From positions 2,561,381 to 2,625,380 of the forward strand of contig JADWOT020000009.1 of the NCBI GenBank assembly GCA_036345935.2: DNA of 64,000 nt, given 5' to 3'. This stretch comes from Taenia hydatigena. Its lineage: Eukaryota > Platyhelminthes > Cestoda > Cyclophyllidea > Taeniidae. The translations under genes were made by a program, and so were the position numbers. The notes under the pieces are model-generated. The model saw nothing but the letters and a program-made list of their open reading frames with translations. It had not been told where the DNA came from and ran no database searches. Below, piece after piece: positions 60,440-64,000 of the stretch (the stretch's first letter is position 1; each line of letters opens with the position of its first letter).

Positions 60440-63400
60440 CCCGTCACATTTAAACAATCAAATAATCCCACAATTTGAAGATGAATTCATCTGGAAGTCC
60501 CTTAGGGGACCCGAAATTGACAGCATTATAAGGCTAGAATGCTGATTACAGACCTCCAAAACGTTTGCCTCCGCACGATTTCATTCCCCAGATTGATTTT
60601 ACCAACATTTGTAGTATTCTCGTGTGGGAAACAATATTGCCGTTTCGTGCAAAATGTTCCACTATTTACGTTACCACATACATAGGATGCAAGCTAAAGT
60701 TAAGGTGCCCTTAAATCTCAAAATATTACAACTAAATGGGAATTTTAACAACTTTACTTTCCCAAAATATGTGTTCATGTGTGGTACCAATTTTCACCAC
60801 ACTTTGGGGGTGTCTTTGTTCACTATGCAGCTATACATGGAGTGGAGCAGATTAAGACTGACAAGAGTATTTTGCCTTTCTTTTAACCCAATGGTAACTA
60901 CTTCAGAATAAGGCAGCAAACTTACATACAAAATGGTATAATATGCTTTGTTTAGCTTTCCACATTGCAAACCAAATCGCATCGTTGGTCATGTGCTGTT
61001 TTGAAGGAAAGCAAAGTCACATTGACGAGTTCCGTTAAACAAACAGCGAGGATTTGCAAAAAATTTAGCAACAGAACACGTTTGATTCAAACAGGAACTC
61101 TTCGGTGCGGTAAGGGGAAATGCGGTGTGTGCAGGTGGTTAATAATGGAACGTGCTTTCACCTCAGTAGCGGGAAGTTTACATGTCCCATCGATACTATT
61201 TTTATCATTTATCACATACCTATTTTAAAAACGGGATCGACTTAAAAGTGGACCACCACAAGGATTTGCGATGGGGGTGTTCGGTATGGATCATAGCCTA
61301 TGAGGTCTTGATTTCCATTTTTAACGGAGAGTCAGTATTTTACTTGATGTCGATATTAAAACCGAGTAAGTGCTTTGTATAGGAAAGCAAGAACCTGCAC
61401 ACCAGTTGTCGCCAACACTAATTTTTGCTTGCAAACAAGCGATACACTTTAATGCAGAAAAAAACTGAGCTGTGAAGTTTAGCGGCTGCTTATACTGAAC
61501 GAGAATTTCTTTTGGAGTCTTCAGTTGAATAGGTTCTTTGACCTGTATTTAAAGCAGGATTACTTAACCATCCTGGCATTGTCAGAATTTGTAGGGTTTT
61601 TTGTCCCATGGAGCACAAAATCCACTTGAGCATCCCAATACTTCACTCTGTCACTTATGAACAGGTATGCTGGATGCAGGAGATTGACGTCAGGGCATGT
61701 GAAGTCTTTAATTTGGCAGCGGTATCACGCATTTCTTTGCACAGAGGACTTCAGCTGAGGACTTAGAACGCATATGGAAAGATAACTTTAAGTCAGAAGC
61801 AGATCTGACCCAAAGTTGCGTACATTTAATTGAATCCTAAATTAAGCAGTCAAAGTCTTTATTAAAGCTTTAGATTTTAGTACATAAAAATATTTATTTT
61901 ATGAAAATACGCTTCCATAGTTCCAGTTGTAGAGAATTCCAGAAAGCGGCTCCTTCAAGAAAGCATTAATTTATCCATACCGGTGTGCCCGAATCAACTG
62001 ACTTCCTTTCTGAGCATTCTGGTTGGCCAAGGAGGACGCTGAAATACTACCAAAATGCTCATTAAACTACCGCGTCTACTGTTTCGTCGCGTACTAGCAG
62101 ATACAGCGATCCTAATGCTTCAGACGTCCCAACAGATATTTAAGGCATTTGTATGCAGAAGCAGCTACCTGACTGGGCTCTGATAAATACTTAACACATA
62201 TGCAGCCACTCTGAGCTACATAAAGGTTCAGTTGATCCAGTATTGTGGGGGAGGGAACTCAGAAAAACAGACGTTACCGACTGAAGCCACAGGCTCTTGC
62301 TTTGAAAATTGGGCTGCACAAGGATTAAATACCATTCTACTACCATTAGGGAGGTCTAATTTGAGATTCAAATGAGTAAAACAACACAGATTTTGATTCT
62401 ACCGGTCAGTGCATTCGACTTTCTGGTTATTTTATAGGAGTGGACCATTCATTGAATCAACTTAGGAAGTTATTTTCTAGGCAAGGATGAAGTCGCCCAT
62501 CAACACAAACATGATTACATTCACTTCTTCTGAAACAAGATTGCCAAACCCCTATTTGGAGAATACATTTCACTCCAACTGTGACATTTTAATGGCAGTG
62601 GAATTTCAACCATCTTGAATGTGATTAACTTAACCACTGGAAAATCATTTGCATTGCAATGTAGGTGAAATCACAGGCACTGCAAAAGGGTTAGTAATGA
62701 AAATGAAAATTCTGCTCACCTCTCAAAAATCTCCATTCAAAAATTAGCGGGTTGACCGCCCTCATTTACCTCCTTGACCCCGTGCTCCCTTCCACCAAGA
62801 GCGATCACATTTTCTATGCCAACAACGTGGGAATGACATACAACAACTGCAAGTGACGAGAATTATTGTCCTATCGCTTCACGGTCATTTCGAAACTACA
62901 CCTTTCGATCTCCAAGGTTCGATTTAGGAAGATTCTAATACAAAAATGAGGTGCGTTGTAGCTTCCCAGCGGTAACACTTCGGCCGGTTTAACACTTTTC
63001 TGTCTGATAAGTTCAGCTGAATGTGTTCGATAAATGTCGACTTATGTGTAGCTCGTAATATTTTATTCTGCATTGCATTCCTTTGCCCAAGTCCATTAAC
63101 TTTGTCATTCAGTCAAAGTCCAAAATTTAATGTTCGTAGGTATCCTATCACCCTTTTATGGCAATAATTTGCATAATAGAGTCAAATAGGGCTGTGAAGA
63201 TTTCTGCGCATTCACTGCTCAAAAAGGCTCTGCCACTCGGCACAAAGTGGTGCGCTATACTGAATTACTTTTTCCATCAATTTGAGAGGACAAAGCGAGC
63301 GACGGGGTGATTGGGTGGTTCTTTACCACTCCTATTTGCTTCCACCAGGCTAGCAGAGATCCTCAGCTGCCAAATGAGACACGCATTGTACCCACTTTGA

Positions 63401-64000
63401 GCATAATAGGCGGACGATTTGAAAACAGATACCAGACATTTCAAATGTAATGGCTGCATAAATGCTTCTTCCAAGGATTCGGTGTTCGCCCTCCCCACTG
63501 ATTAGGTCGCGTGAGGACATGCTGTTTTAAAATGCTTCAGTAATAGCCAGATTAGGGCATGCAAGATTGTTTCTTTAAGAGTCAAGAGAGCTGTCTTTAT
63601 GTCTGAGAATTTGAATTCACCCACTTGTGTTGACAGCCTACTGCGAAAAGTTCGTTATGTTCACCTGTCAAGAGAATCACTTGCTGACATCCCGGATGAG
63701 TAAACAGTAAAGAATACGCTTGGTCTTGATATCTGTTTTAATCCTTGATGAGTGTAAAACCATGCAAACTGTCCCTGCATTTATCATGCAGATTGAATTC
63801 ACGCAGTCTCCTTGTTCTTAGATCATCAAATTAAAGCGCAAAATCAGTGAGAATTATAATACTTTGGACCTTATTCGTAGTCCATAGGCAGTGTTATTCA
63901 ATCGGTCGCACCTCGAATACCTTAGGCAGCATTCCTTTTGGCAGGCAACTTTATTACACAAGCGTTCTCGGTTATTTAGAGGCATAAAGTGGCCTCTCAC
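60440..64000. other. Unresolved right end
   Basis: May contain 5' exons of the minus-strand gene ending at 58.67 kb (for example near 60.86 and 63.4 kb). The rest shows only short frames and no repeats I can match. Confidence 0.4.
63277..63498 (-). CDS. Candidate internal exon, unknown product
   Basis: A minus-strand open block including HLKCLVSVFKSSAYYAQSGY and LIWQLRISASLVEAN looks like helical repeat protein. It has a possible acceptor (CTAATCAG) just upstream and a donor inside (AGTG followed by GTAAAG). It might be an earlier exon of the minus-strand gene ending at 58.67 kb, but the 2.8-kb gap was not bridged. Confidence 0.2.
   Translation of the reverse strand: MGRANTESLEEAFMQPLHLKCLVSVFKSSAYYAQSGYNACLIWQLRISASLVEANRSGKEPPNHPVARFVLSN

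Overview
This window reads as eukaryotic, intron-rich, AT-rich DNA with long stretches of non-coding sequence. Three observations together suggest a parasitic flatworm, most likely a cestode and possibly a taeniid: two conserved metazoan genes split by short phase-matched introns, a small neuropeptide prohormone, and a very short LTR element of the kind reported from taeniid tapeworms (Ta-TRIM). The taxon is inference. No bacterial operons, CRISPR arrays or tRNA genes were seen.

Layout. 1-14.3 kb is non-coding DNA with eroded copies of one repeat family and a perfect hairpin at 8.74 kb. At 14.36-14.88 kb on the minus strand lies a complete neuropeptide gene: signal peptide, dibasic cleavage sites and two predicted amidated peptides, GFLHSGRL-NH2 and GFLTASRL-NH2. 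14.9-26.4 kb has no gene I can support. 26.44-33.04 kb (minus) is an eleven-exon ASH2L orthologue, rebuilt exon by exon into one 638-residue frame. 33-37.5 kb is repeat-rich intergenic DNA. 37.55-46.48 kb (minus) is a twelve-exon TTC12 orthologue, a 1022-residue frame. 47.07-50.35 kb is a dense, nested cluster of LTRs containing one intact miniature retroelement with identical 185-bp LTRs, a primer-binding site, a polypurine tract and a 4-bp target duplication. A plus-strand ORF of unknown function with a poly(A) signal lies at 53.03-53.64 kb. At 58.5-60.4 kb (minus) is the 3' part of a multi-exon gene that faintly recalls Integrator subunit 7. The rest of 50.5-64 kb is mostly unexplained.

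Function. ASH2L is a core subunit of the H3K4 methyltransferase complexes. TTC12 is a cytoplasmic factor for axonemal dynein assembly; in a tapeworm this would serve flame cells, sensory cilia and sperm. The neuropeptide gene would serve secretory neurons. Nothing suggests that these genes work together. The same LTR family appears at very different ages, from eroded to identical, so the element has been active over a long period.
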